A stretch of DNA of 64,000 nucleotides from Tricholomella constricta. Lineage: Eukaryota; Basidiomycota; Agaricomycetes; Agaricales; Lyophyllaceae. Made by a program: the position numbers and the translations under genes. Position 1 is the first letter of the stretch. Every line of letters begins with the position of its first letter. This document shows, in pieces, positions 11,081 to 22,035 of the stretch. Location: assembly GCA_013368375.1 (NCBI GenBank), contig JAACJP010000061.1:1-64000 (forward strand). The letters are read 5' to 3'. Below the pieces are notes generated by a model. It searched no databases. It was not told the origin of the DNA and was given only the letters and a program-made list of their open reading frames with translations.

Positions 11081-13327
11081 ATGTCCGAAAATATTTTCAC
11101 ACAGGAAACAGTCACACATGCCCCCGCGGCCCTGAAGAAGACAAGCAAGGAGCCCCGGTACCCAGCTGACGAGCGCGTGGTCCTCAACAAGTACCGAGAG
11201 GAGTACAAATCAGAGCCGGACAAGGAGAAAAGGGCAGCCATCTTCAAGGACAAAGTCCTTGTTGATATATTCAACTATTGGAAGGCAAAGGGAACAGAAC
11301 CGAAGACTGACAAGCAGTCCGCGTCGGCTACCACGGTCTGTCAGGTTAGGGAGTATCCCTGAGCCATCACGCTGATCAGCACACAGAAACTGGCAGACTA
11401 TGTAAGGAACAACTGGAGGCCCTACCCGACGGTCACCCAGTCATCGGGTAAATTGAAGGTTACTGCGCGCCAGGTAGTCAATCGGACAATGCGCGGCTTG
11501 ATTACCGAAGAGTTGAAAGAGATACTGGAGCTTGAAGAGGTCGATGAATCGTCCCCCGCGGCCTTCCAGCAACGCACCAAGGCTTTGGCACGGGTGATGA
11601 ACAAACTCACTCCGCAACAACTCCAGGAGGCAGAGGCCACTGCCCGTGAGTGGAGCACCAAGGGCTATCCTCCTGAGGAGCAGCGCAAGTGAGTAACTCC
11701 GCGGGCCCGCGGACGTGGCAGAGTTGATACTTTCTTATCTCAGGAATGCAGATAAGCGGGGCTTTCAACGAGTGGAGAATGAGGATGCAAACAGGTGGCG
11801 AGAGATGGGTATGCTGTCCCTTACATTTGTGGTATGGAAAGCGCAAGATGGGCAACTGAGAATCCGGGTGTGGGTTGTTCATCGACTCCGCGGACTTGCA
11901 CTGATGTCCGCCGCGGAGCAGTCATGACAGGATTGCTGCAAATGCAGGAGCGATCAGTAAAACTTTCATTGAAAACTTTCCGCACATAGTGAAGGACATC
12001 AAAAGAAAGCTTATGGACTATGTCCTTTCACTCCAAGAATCCATTGCACCAGACCCCCTGCATCGGACTAATCCAGTAGTCAAGCCATGTCCAGATCTAC
12101 AGCTGGATCAACAAAATGATGGTTTTCCAATTCTACCGGAGTTGGTAGAAGGTGTGCAACAGAGCAAAGATGACCTTGAGCTTCTGGTCCGCGCATTCCT
12201 GAAACAGCATTACAGTACGTGATAATCCTTTGATATCATATCAGGCCTATCCTAATTTCCTTACAGAACTAGCATCGGGACACCTCTACTCATCCCCTCC
12301 ATTCACTTCCATAAAGGCGGACAATGGAATGTTCATCTCCGCGGAGTACATACCCGCGGACATCCGAATGCAAGACCCACGGAACCTCCGACTAACTGAA
12401 CTCCAGGAGTTGCTCGACTTCTGGCGCTCTCGCCAGAAAAGGCTTGGACCCTCAGAGGCCTTTCGCTGGTCCAGTTACTTGACCAAGAAAAAGGAGAGAA
12501 TGGAGGCGGTCTATGGGCTGCGAAAGGACCAGGAAGCTTTGGCTGCCGTGGCAGCAGCAAAGAAAGCAAGGCGGAAGAAGGGCAAAAACAAAGCACCAGC
12601 TCCAGACCCCTTAGAAGACCTTATTTCAATGCCCGACCTAGAAGGCGGTCATCCACCATCAAACGAAAATCAAAACCACCCTTGTCCGTCACCAGAGAGC
12701 GAACCCCGCGGACAGGAAAATCATACCCATCACAATGAACTTCAAGACGATGATGCTGCAGATAACGAATGCCAAGAACCCCGCGGGCTAGTAAATCAAC
12801 TCCAATCCAATGACCAACAGAGTCCATCGCCAAATAACAGATCAATGAATCAGCCCCGCGGGCCACCGAACTCCACCCGCGGACATGGGAGACAGAGTCC
12901 TGAACCAGACCCCATGACCAATGGAGGCCTGGTCACCGTTGATGAAACCACCATGCACCGCTTAAATGCCCGCGGACTTCCGACACAGGCACCCATCAAT
13001 GGGCCTGGCGAAGGGCTGCCACTGTATATGGTGCCGGCAACTGCAATGCAGCTCCTCAACAAGTTAACTCCGCCGCCCGACACTCCTACTCCCTCTCCGC
13101 CGGGTACACCAACTCCGCCCCCACCTCCAGTTACACGCAAGCGCAAGCAGGTTGAAGGACAGACTAAGCGAAAGAAATCAAAGCAGGATTTACTGCTTGC
13201 GGAGGCCGCGGACTTTGGTGCCAGTGCCAATACCAGGGGCAGCCGCGCACGCACCGGGGCCGCAACGCGGGCCACAACATCAAAGTCCGCGGGGGTTGGC
13301 AATAAAACAAAGCCAAGGCGCCGCTAA
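11081..13327 (+). CDS. KDZ-1 accessory gene C: basic, low-complexity-tailed protein, unknown function
   Basis: Five exons from splice signals and phase: 11081-11344, 11387-11688, 11744-11869, 11931-12214, 12267-13327; 678 aa, no stop. Residues 1-400 are alpha-helical and charged with a segment ending VVWKAQDG; the rest is Pro/Gln/Asn-rich with three basic clusters (KKARRKKGKNK, RKRKQVEGQTKRKKSK, KTKPRRR), suggesting a nuclear DNA- or RNA-associated protein. Family not recognised. The tail repeats PRG/TRG because CCGCGG sites are embedded in the coding sequence. A 3' fragment of a related gene lies at 34484-35297 in the same place relative to a D gene, so this is a conserved cargo gene rather than a captured host gene. 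Confidence 0.75.
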
Positions 13328-13533
13328 TTTATTTTGTAGCTTCACATTTTGTAGCTTCACACAATGACAAATGGTACAATTTTTGATTGATGTATATACT
13401 TTTGAATCCTGTATATACAGATGTCCTTGCTATGATATGTGTTCTATATGCATTACAAAAAAAAAGGAAGTCCGCGGTCTGACCAAAAACATGTCCGCGG
13501 GGCGATGTCCAAAACTAAAAGAACCCCCGTCAC

Positions 13534-15508
13534 CTAGTCAGCATGATGCCGCTTGGATGGGCCCTCCCCATCAGCATCCTCCGCGGCCTTGCGCTTCAGC
13601 CTTTGAGGATCTTCCTCATCCTCACCCTCATCATCGTCCTCTGGTGGGGGGCCAGTGGGGCTCCAGTCTGGGGCGTGCGGGGTTTCTTCGTGCCGCGGGG
13701 TTTGGGGGGTCTGGGCAGGCGGGGTTTGGGGGGGCGGGGTCTGGGCAGGCGGGGTTTGGGGGGGCGGGGTCTGGGCAGGCGGGGTTTGCGGCGGCGGCGT
13801 TGTTGGAGTTGGGGACGCGCCCGCGGGGTTGGGGGCGGGTTCCGCTGCCAGAGATGGGAGGAGGGGCGTCTCATCCAAGTCCATCAGCAACAGGTCCAGG
13901 TCGTCCGCGGAAATCACGGGCGCGGACGACAGTCCCCTCGGCGCCTCCAGCCTCCCCTCCAGCAAGGTGATGCGTGCCTCATACGCCTCCTTCAGCTCCC
14001 GCATCTCCTGCTCCCGCTTCTTCTCCTCTGCAGCCCTGGTCCGTTCCCGCCGGAGCATGCCCCTCAGGGTGATCTCAATGGCGGCAACGGATTGCATCAA
14101 GGTTGCATTGTCGGCAACCAAGCCGGACAGAGTCGCCGCGGCATCCGCGGAGGTGGTAGGGGCGACGCGGGGGGCTTCAAAGATTTAATTCATCAACAAA
14201 ACCAATGAACGAAAAGGAAGAAAACTTACTTGAGGGCCCCGCAATGGCCTCTTCACTTGAGGGGACCACGGGGGTGTCCTTCACCTTGGGCTTGGACTTG
14301 GGCAGTGCCGCGGGGAGGTCCGATCAGATGGCAAACATGCAACTTTGCTTTGCATGTTTGCATGCGAGGCAGGTTACACCCCTGCCCCCCTGTCGCTCGC
14401 AGGCCAGGTTTCGGAACTCGCAGCGAGCACAGCGGGGGTAGTGGTGGGCAGGGTTGTGCCCTGCAGGTACGGGTTCCGTGACCTCTATGTCACTGGCGTC
14501 GGCCTCGTCCAGGTCCACAAAGGAGGGCCCCCCCTTCTTCAAAGGCCCCGCGGCAGTGATTTCTGTGACAATTGTTAGTGGAAATTACAACCAATAGAAA
14601 GAGAAAGAACTCACTAGGGACCGCGGGGCCCGCCGCGGGCTCACCCATCATCCTCTCCTTCTTCTTCCCCAACTCCGCGGGCCCACCGACCGTCGCTCTC
14701 TTCGCTTTCTCCTTCCGCCGCCTCTCCTTCTCCTTCTCCTGCCCCACCTCCCCTGTGCGCTTCCCCGCGGCCTTCGCCCGTTCCTTCTCCTGCCTATCCC
14801 TCTCGGCCCTCTCCTGCTCCTTCCTCTCCTTCTCAGCCTTCTCCTCCCTCTGCGCCTTCTTCTGAGACCGGGCCAGCTCCCTCTCTGCCCGCGCTTCCTC
14901 CGCGGCCTTTAACCGCGCTTCCTCTGCTGCCCTGGCCCGCGCTTCCTCCATGGCCTTGGCCCGCTTTTCCTCCGCGGTCTTCGCCCTCTTCTCCTGCCTC
15001 GCCCTCTTCTGCTCTGCGGCCTGAACCGCGGCCTTCTCCGCCAACTGCCTCTCCAATTCTACCGCCGCTCTCCTTGAGACCTCCGCGGCCCTCTCCCTTG
15101 CCGCCGCCCTTTCCCTCGCCACCTCCTTTTCCCTCGCCACCTCCGCGGCCGGGTCGGCGTCGTCCGCGGGCGTTGAGGATTGCCCTTGCAGGTGTCCCTG
15201 GGCAGCCCTTCGAAGCTCCTTGAGGAGCTCGTCGCTGTTGGGGGGCTTGTGCCGGATGGCCTGAATTTTGAGAACGGTGGCGGCGAGGAGGGACGCCTGC
15301 CGCGCTCTGATGATCTCTGGGTTGGTGCTGGCCTTTGCAACCCGCCAGACTTGTTTCTATAATGAAAAATTAATATTACATATTTAATTGTAAGCAAGCC
15401 AAAAAAAAAATTTACTGCTCTCTGGTACAGTGCCTCGAAGGCCTCCAAGTCCCCGATACTGACAACCTGGATGATGTCTTGATCGATTTGGCGGAGGGGG
15501 ACTGACAT
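13534..15508 (-). CDS. KDZ-1 gene D: Zn2Cys6-cluster protein with an in-frame TGA
   Basis: Exons 15508-15416, 15356-14615, 14562-14230 and 14174-13534 join in phase to exactly 603 codons. Order: a conserved N-terminal helix region ending FEALYQRA; a Lys/Glu/Arg/Ala-rich coiled coil (exon 2); a cysteine cluster C-x2-C-x6-C-x9-C-x2-C-x6-C (CARC ... CLAC ... C, about codons 323-353), which is the spacing of fungal Zn2Cys6 DNA-binding domains; another coiled coil; then TPPPQTPPAQ repeats, an acidic patch and the basic end KRKAAEDADGEGPSKRHH. A TGA (14326-14324) interrupts the frame four codons after the last Cys, and coding character continues on both sides. It may be a nonsense mutation (CGA to TGA) or recoding. 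Zn2Cys6 proteins typically bind CGG triplets. Divergent from gene E, convergent with C. Confidence 0.75.
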
Positions 15509-15767
15509 GATGATGGTGCGCGGAGGTCCGAGGTGTTGGGGAAAAGGCTATTGGCGCGGCGGCGGATGTGGAAGAGCAGAAGAGAGTTGAAGTTTTTTTT
15601 TATAGGTCAACATGATCATGTGACATGTCTAAATATAATCCTATTCCTTATGAATCGTTCTCCATTGTTCTGCCAGGTTCCTATTGCGTTTCCAAATGTT
15701 CTTAAGATCACCGACTTTTCCAGGCCTTGTCCCAGGCCTTGTCCAGACACCACCCAAACTCAAAGAA
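15509..15767. promoter_or_regulatory. Divergent promoter region, gene D / gene E
   Basis: 259 bp between opposite start codons. The same head-to-head layout recurs at 32855-33055 and 37949-38078 in copies 2 and 3. Confidence 0.6.
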
Positions 15768-16333
15768 ATGAACACTCGAAGTAAGAAGGCCGCGGTGGCC
15801 GCGGTCAGGCAGCCCGCCCCGCTCCGCGGACATGTTACAATCAAGTCTGGCGGCCATGAGTACCTTGTGCCCCAGGTTTTGGCTGCTTCTACGGAGCAAA
15901 AGCTGCTCACTGAGGCACTCAAGGAGAAGGAGTTGAACAAGGCCAAGGAAGCCCCGGGGGTAAGTGGAGCAGTTTCAGATTATTGTATTTCATGGCTTAC
16001 CTAATTGATCAGCCACATAAGCACAAGGATGGGGGTTTCCATGCTCTAGCCTCCGGGTCAGTCATGATCCCCGCGGACCCTGTAAATGCTTTCTTTACTC
16101 ACAACCTTTCAACAAACCTAACAGTCATTTATTAGCCGTTGACTGAGCGAGAGATCCTTGGTCTCCACGCGGAGGTTAAAGCATTTCAAAAACTCTACAA
16201 TGTGTCATATGCCTCCGCGGCTCGTCAGCTTTTCCTGGTGGAGGTCGGAAAACTTGAGGCTGAGCAAACTGCTCTGAGTGCATTCCGCACTATGCGCGAT
16301 GAGATTGATGGTCCTCAGGAGGGTGATGAATAG
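15768..16333 (+). CDS. KDZ-1 gene E: small protein of the C-D-E cargo block
   Basis: Three exons: 15768-15959, 16013-16081, 16136-16333; 152 aa. The C-terminal exon encodes a helical domain starting PLTEREIL and containing YASAARQLFLVEVGKLEAEQTA. Genes at 33056-33689 and 38079-38769 share this domain, the same three-exon layout and a middle exon of exactly 69 nt, so the family is real although I cannot name it. The basic start NTRSKKAA may direct nuclear entry (inference). Always divergent from gene D, suggesting the two products work together. Confidence 0.8.
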
Positions 16334-16741
16334 GAACTGTTTACATAGTTGTTTGCAATTTATGTTTTGCATGCTTCACAGATAGCCCCGCGGACATTCA
16401 CATTTTGAACGGACCATTTACAATGGGAAACCAAGCTCTGCAGACATTCACAAGATACATTTGAAATTAAATAGGCATGTCGCGCGGCCGCGGCTGCACA
16501 TGTCCGCGGGCATGCTGTGAACAAGGATGTTTTTGAGAAACACTATGACTGGAGAAGCGAAGGCACTGTGCTGCTGAAAGATCTTTATCGATAACCCCGC
16601 GGACATGCACAAACCTTTCCAATATGTTTGTAATGCATTCGCAATCGAAGAAACATAATTTTGCGGACACCCCACAAATTAATGACTATGCCCGCGGACA
16701 TGCATAAAGCTCCCCGCTAGCCTCGAAACAGCACATTCCGC
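16334..16741. other. Non-coding stretch between gene E and right TIR
   Basis: No gene. At least five copies of the CCGCGGACAT/ATGTCCGCGG motif occur here in both orientations. Confidence 0.6.
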
Positions 16742-17607
16742 TATGCCAATTGAGGATGTGCGTTGGCCCGCGGACATGGACACCCCAGGCCCGCTGCAGT
16801 GCCGGGTGTGCCCCAAAACAACGCCGCGGAGGTCCGCAGGGGTGGGCAACCCCCCACTGCTGGCCCGCTGCAGTGCTGGGTGTGCCCCAAAACAACGACC
16901 CGCGGAGGTCCGCAGGGGTGGGCAACCCCCCGCTGCTAGGCCCGCTGCAGTGCTGGGTGTGCCCACGGACAACGACCCGCGGAGGTCCGCAGGGGTGGGC
17001 AACCCCCTGCTGCTAGGCCCGCTGCAGTGCTGAGTGTGCCCCAAAACAACGACCCGCGGAGGTCCGCAGATCCCCCGCTAGCCCCCCCCCCCCGATGCAG
17101 TGCTGGGTGTGCCCCAAAACAACGACCCGCGGAGGTCCGCAGGGGTGGGCAACCCCCCGCTGCTAGGCCCGCTGCAGTGCTGGGTGTGCCCCAAAACAAC
17201 GACCCGCGGAGGTCCGCAGGGGTGGGCAACCCCCTGCTGCTAGGCCCGCTGCAGTGCTGGGTGTGCCCCAAAACAACGACCCGCGGAGGTCCGCAGATCC
17301 CCCGCTAGCCCCCCCCCCCGATGCAGTGCTGGGTGTGCCCACGGACAACGACCCGCGGAGGTCCGCAGATCCCCCACTAGCCCCCACCCTGCCACCCCCA
17401 CAGCACTGTATAGGCCCGCTGCAGCACCAGCGGGCCCGCTGGTACAGTGCCACACGGCTACATGTAGGGGCCCCGCTGGCACCGTGCCAAACGGCTACAT
17501 GTAGGGGCCCCGCTGGCATTGCAGCGGCCCCGCTGGTGCCGTCAAGTACGGTACAATGTATTGCCCCGCTGGACAGTAGGACACGCTACATTGTAGTGCC
17601 TGTATGT
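16742..17607 (-). repeat. KDZ-1 right terminal inverted repeat
   Basis: Reverse complement of the left arm from its outer tip inward through about eight of the 70-80 bp units, ending inside at a GTCCATGTCCGCGGGCCAA-like segment matching about 4730-4765 on the left. Confidence 0.9.
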
Positions 17608-17615
17608 GGAGAACT
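17608..17615. repeat. Target-site duplication of KDZ-1, right copy
   Basis: GGAGAACT, identical to 3683-3690. Confidence 0.85.
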
Positions 17616-17622
17616 GGCGTTT

Positions 17623-18976
17623 CTAGTTACCTCGTCTCTCGGTCGGTGCGTCGGTCGTATTGTCGGGTGGTCGGTCGTGTAGTCGGTCGGTCGTGTAGTG
17701 CTTCGGTCGCGTTCGGTACCGTGTTCGTCGTGGCGCAGCGGTTGATGTCCGTATTATGGGCTGGTTCGGTGTACAGCACGGGACGGTGCTCATCACCGGC
17801 GATGACAAAACCGAAGGGGACGAGCTCTTTAGAAAGAGAGGCTCAACAGGGGGAGTATCGGGGGACACCGCGCGCTTAGCGCCCGACAAAGGATGGGCCA
17901 AAAGAGGAGAAGTCAGCACCGCGGGAGAAAGGGAGGGGGAACGAGGCATGGATGAAGGACGTCCCTCGAGCCCCTGCAGACCAGATCGTCCACCCCCACG
18001 ACTAACAGATGCTAATTTATGACCCTGCCCTTGGGTACCACGAAAAACGGCACGCGGACGTGAAGCACGGCTAACGCTGGCGGCGGCCCCATCAGCAGAA
18101 GACGAAGTAAGGGAAAGCACCTCGGCAGCGTCATCCCCAGAATAGGATGAAAGGGAAATGACCTCCGCAGAAGGCACGGAGACAAGGGAGAGTCGAAAGG
18201 AAGGAGGCGCCACACGCAAGACGCGACGGATTGCGACGAAGGACATCGCGACGCCGGTGCGGGAGAAAACAAAACCCTCAGTACGAGACCGCAGCCATGC
18301 CAAGGGGATTGACAACTCCCTGGACGCCACCTCAAGGCCATGATCAAGCAAGAGCGAACACAGGGCGTGCTTAGCGCAGCAATCGACACAAGGAAGGGTC
18401 CCGCGTAAACGAACCTCCTGAAAATGGCAAGGCTGCCGAAGCGCCCGACACCGATCGCACTAACGAAGGGCCCAAACAAGCAATCAGATGAAACGTCCAG
18501 CCTGATCGCAAACGAAATACGACACTTACCGGGCCATGCGCCTCACACCAAGCCAAGGAGGGAGGAACTCGCACGGCGGTGCACATGACCTCCGCCAGAA
18601 CCGTGTCTGTCAAAAGTGGCCCCCAAGACAATGAGGTCGCCGCAGGACGGGACACAGGATCACTTGATAACTCGAAAAGGCCCTCCGGAGTGGTCGAATG
18701 GGGGTGACGGATTCGCGGAGCCTGAGCCGGAAGACGAATGACCAGTCGAGGAAGGGAGGGTGTAGGGGGGTCAAGCGAAGATCGGGAGACGACTTCGACA
18801 CTCCCATCTAGAAATGTGGTGATCCCGGGAAGAGAAGGCGCTGGGGAAACAGATGGGGGCACGTCCAGAAACGCCACACGTGCCCGATCTTCGGCGGATA
18901 ATCGCGCCAACCCTTGGTCGCGCAAAACCTGAGCAGCGGAGGCGGAGGACGCAGAATTGTGTCTGAAGGACGACAT
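17623..18976 (-). CDS. Zn2Cys6-cluster protein, separate from the KDZ D genes
   Basis: Two exons, 18976-18530 and 18459-17623 (donor GTAAGT, phase 0), 427 aa without a stop. Exon 1 is Ser/Pro-rich. Exon 2 opens directly with C-x2-C-x6-C-x12-C-x2-C-x6-C (CDRC, then PCVDCCAKHALC), the canonical fungal binuclear zinc cluster spacing. The remainder is Ser/Pro/Arg-rich with little order predicted. The cluster-after-N-terminal-region layout resembles the KDZ D proteins, but I see no other similarity. The gene sits between the KDZ-1 target duplication and a Gypsy-type LTR and runs antisense to that LTR's transcription direction. It could be retroelement or older-transposon cargo, or a host gene; the last 40 residues (Arg/Asp/Thr-rich) may be fortuitous read-through. 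Confidence 0.6.
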
Positions 18977-19180
18977 GAAGGAAACAAAAAAGAAATGGAG
19001 GAGAAAGACAGCCAGAATTTTTTTTTTTTTTCAATCTCCGAGATCCTCCAAATCACCCACATGGACCCACAATTGATCTGGACCCCCACGAGCCCCTCAC
19101 GTGACCGCGCGCGACCCAGAAAGGAAAACAACCACCACACCCGCATTTGAACCTTTTTCCGCGTCTCGGTGGCTCGACGC

Positions 19181-19213
19181 TTGAGAGGGGGTAATGTCAC
19201 GACCACCCCTAAC
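19181..19213 (+). repeat. Polypurine tract and start of a Gypsy-type LTR
   Basis: GAGAGGGGGTAA directly before TGTCACGACCACCCC, the typical PPT/LTR junction of fungal Ty3/Gypsy elements. The LTR is cut after CCTAAC by KDZ-2 and resumes at 28689. Confidence 0.65.
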
Positions 19214-19880
19214 GCACCTGACGTACCCAATAAACGAGCCTTATAAGGCTAAGGCACAGAGCCCTGTGCCCAGCCTTGCAAGGCTCAAGTAATCAATTCT
19301 CGGCCACCGGCATTAATTCGTGCACCAAATCCCCCTTCAACATTCTTTCAGACCTTTCCCATACCGGGCTCGGAGATATCCGATGGCCCCTTCTCATCAT
19401 CTGCCCCGTCGCGCTCATCATCTCCCGCCTGTCACCTGACCAGAGCGCCCTCGGAGATTTCCGGCAACCTCTCATCATCATCTGTCCTGTCGTGCTCATC
19501 GTCTCCCACGCCTCCTCCCGCCTCCTCCCGCCCCATCAGCGCTTCCTGGTCTGTGCCCCTCGGATATTTCCGGTAACCACTTCCCACCCATCTGCCACAG
19601 GCAGCTTCCCTCCTTGCTCATTGTCTCCCACGCCTCCTTCCGCCCCATCAGCGCTTCCTGGTCTGTGCCCCTCGGATATTTCCGGTAGCTGCTTCCCACC
19701 ATTTCCACGTCAAGCACATCAAGGCTGTCCGAATTACATACATTTTACAGAGCTTCAAATACATTGTCCAATGCTATTGTGCCATATAGACTTTTGATTA
19801 TCCTACGTCTTCCATAGAGTAATATTCAAGATTGCGGGAAGGAGGTCAAGTCACATGCATATGTTTAGGGTTAGGGTTTT
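19214..19880 (+). repeat. KDZ-2 left terminal inverted repeat
   Basis: About 0.67 kb, inverted copy of 28002-28688. It contains two partial tandem units of about 125 bp (CTCCCGCCCCATCAGCGCTT and CTCGGATATTTCCGGTA) and ends inside with GTTTAGGGTTAGGGTTTTAA, a telomere-like sequence. Confidence 0.9.
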
Positions 19881-20033
19881 AAACGGTGGTTGAAATAAAC
19901 AGAGTTGAGAGAAAGAGCGGAATTGAGAGAAAGAGCGAGCTACTAAATTTGGCTGTGTCAAAAGTGCCTTAAAAGGAAAAAGCAAGCCATGCTGCATAAA
20001 ACAAATACCGTAAAAAGAAACAAAGAACTCGAT

Positions 20034-21695
20034 TCACAAGCCTTCGCTTGCCGCCAAGCCACCATCATTGGAGTCTATGCTACTGCGTTCACCTGCATTG
20101 GTAATTGTATCCTGTTCATCATGTGCTTCCAGAGTGGTGTTCTCCCCAGACTTTCGGCGGCGTCTCCCGTTGACGTCATTTCTATTGTCATTCCTATCGT
20201 CGTCGTCGGTGTCAGAGCTGGTGGACATCCTTGAGTTGCGACGAGGACGTTTCTTTGACAGCTCAGAGCCAGAGTCATCGGATTGAGTGTTGACTGTTTC
20301 GGAGCTGGATATCTTCCTGGACCTTCGATCAGATCCTTCCTGAAGCCTTGTGCGTTGGCGCTTCTTCCCATAATCAGAGCGACGGCGACGCGGTGGGGGA
20401 GCCTCAACATTGCCATCCTCGATTTCTTGGTCACGTGCAGAATCGAGGGCCTCGAATTCAGCTTCTGAGAGTGTCTTCCAAAAGATCTTGCCACACCGCC
20501 ATTTCCGTAGCAGGGCTTCGAGTTCAGTCAGGGAGCTAGTGGCGTCGCTAAGGTTGCGAAAGGGGATTTTGGACGGCCATCCCTCAATGATGACACGATG
20601 CCGGCGAACGACATTTCTCCAGTACTGCTTCCACTCCATTCGGGCAGTGGAGTCTCTTGTAATGTCCTCTGTAGCAAGATTAAGAACAATTATGTACTGA
20701 TGAATTCAATTTACTCACTAAGGCCCGTATTAATCTCGTTGCGAATGTCAGCACGAATAGACGACACTCGTTGCTGATGGTTCTGTGCTGCACCTATTTT
20801 ATGTAATTGTGTCAGTGTCGTACTAAGGTAAGGTAGATAAATTGAAGGGCACCTTTTATGCCAGACACGGCAAAGCCTTCCATTTTTCCGAGGAAGTCTT
20901 GTGTGTCAGTCTTCATGGCACCTTCGAGGAAGTTCTCCACGCCTTGTGTTGCAAAGGCGACGCCTGTGAGTGGCAAGTCTGTCGTTCCACGTGCCGAAAA
21001 GAGCATCGTTTCGACGCCGGTACGAGACTTGAGGTTATTGAGCTGCAAATTTAATGAATAATATATCATGAACAATGGAACATTAGAACTTAAACTTACC
21101 TCACTTTCAATGGCCGACAATGTATGAGTAACATCGTTGATGCGGGAGCGCACAGAAATACGCAGGGCTGTGGCTTTTGTAGCCTTGCTTTCCTCGAAAT
21201 CCTTGACAATCTTCTTGCGCTGCTCGAATGACAAAGCATCGTACTCATCCTTATGAACACGAACAAGGTCTTGAAGAATTTCCTTCCCGCGTAAAGTCGA
21301 ATTTGATGCTAGAAGAATTATTAAAGCTAAGCAGACAGAAGAGCGGAAATAAGCATACTGTTCTCCTTGTCCTGGGATTTTTTCCAGCAAAATGCGTTCC
21401 AGGCGCTAGTCTTCTTCCGTTGGACGAGAGATATTTGGCGCCCCATGTGGAGTTCACTCTGTACGCGCCGGACGGACTTATGGTGGGATGCTGCCAGGTC
21501 GGCCGCGGCATCGTCGATTTGCGTCCAAGCTTTACCCAATGCATTGCGGTAGCTTTCAGCTGCAGCACGTCGGCGAGCATTGAGTGCTTCACGGGCCTGG
21601 GCACTCAACTGAGGTCGAGATGCTTGTTTCCGTGCAGCGGGGCCCTGCGACGAGCTCGATGGCCCTCCAACGGCCTTGTAATACCGAGTGCGCAT
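20034..21695 (-). CDS. KDZ-2 cargo gene 3: basic protein, unknown function
   Basis: Multi-exon gene starting at ATG 21695. Coding blocks on the minus strand are visible at about 21695-21360, 21310-21105, 21055-20855, around 20800-20720, and 20665-20034. The N-terminal half has RREAL-type helices and the segment AWNAFCWKK; a later block has WKQYWRNVV and GWPSKIPFRNLSD; the C-terminal 130 residues are Arg/Lys/Asp/Ser-rich and probably disordered with nuclear localisation signals (RPRRNSR, GRRRRK). I cannot assign a family. Transcribed in the same direction as, and downstream of, the other KDZ-2 genes. Exon edges are approximate. Confidence 0.6.
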
Positions 21696-22035
21696 CCTTG
21701 AACAAAGGAAAGAAACACGCAAGTCGAAAGTCGAAACAGGTTCTGGGAGACCTACCGGTGCAATTTACCCCAATTGAAGATAGACTGTTTAAGGAAATTT
21801 GAAACAGTGAACCTAGCTTGGCGTAAACATATTGAACATGAACGGGTGAGAAAAAATGAGGACAGACCCCTGGCGCCACAAAATTGCGAGCGTTGATTGA
21901 CTGCAATCGGCCCTTGACACCATTCTTGGTAAGTCTGCAAAAATGTTGTGGGTATCGGCAAAAACAAAAGTCCCTTGTTCACTCAACGACTACCGGTCAA
22001 CTATGTACCTGCCAAAACCAATGGGACAAAATTAA

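Larger units (their letters stand above)
3691..17607. mobile_element. KDZ-1: full-length KDZ DNA transposon with CxC2 transposase and four cargo genes
   Basis: A 13.9-kb element bounded by an 8-bp duplication (GGAGAACT) and long inverted repeats; both ends share GGCACTACAATGTAGCG close to the tip (left CAGGTAGG before it, right ACATACA before it, read inward). Gene order: A (-), transposase (-), C (+), D (-), E (+). Two head-to-head pairs are each separated by about 255-260 bp (10826-11080 and 15509-15767). Two of the five gene models have a defect: a likely 1-nt frameshift in the transposase tail and an in-frame TGA in gene D. The element is saturated with CCGCGG sites. Perfect duplication and matching TIRs indicate a fairly recent insertion. 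Confidence 0.9.

Noticed and set aside
3691..17607. A TET/JBP dioxygenase gene expected in some KDZ elements
   Set aside because: TET/JBP genes are known companions of KDZ elements, but none of the five genes here shows the H-x-D ... H iron-binding pattern in a recognisable double-stranded beta-helix context.
17623..17760. Treating the Arg/Asp/Thr-rich repeats (DRLHDRPPDNTTDAP) as a functional domain
   Set aside because: They are encoded by CGGTCGGTCGTGTAG-like simple repeats next to the KDZ-1 insertion and could be read-through.
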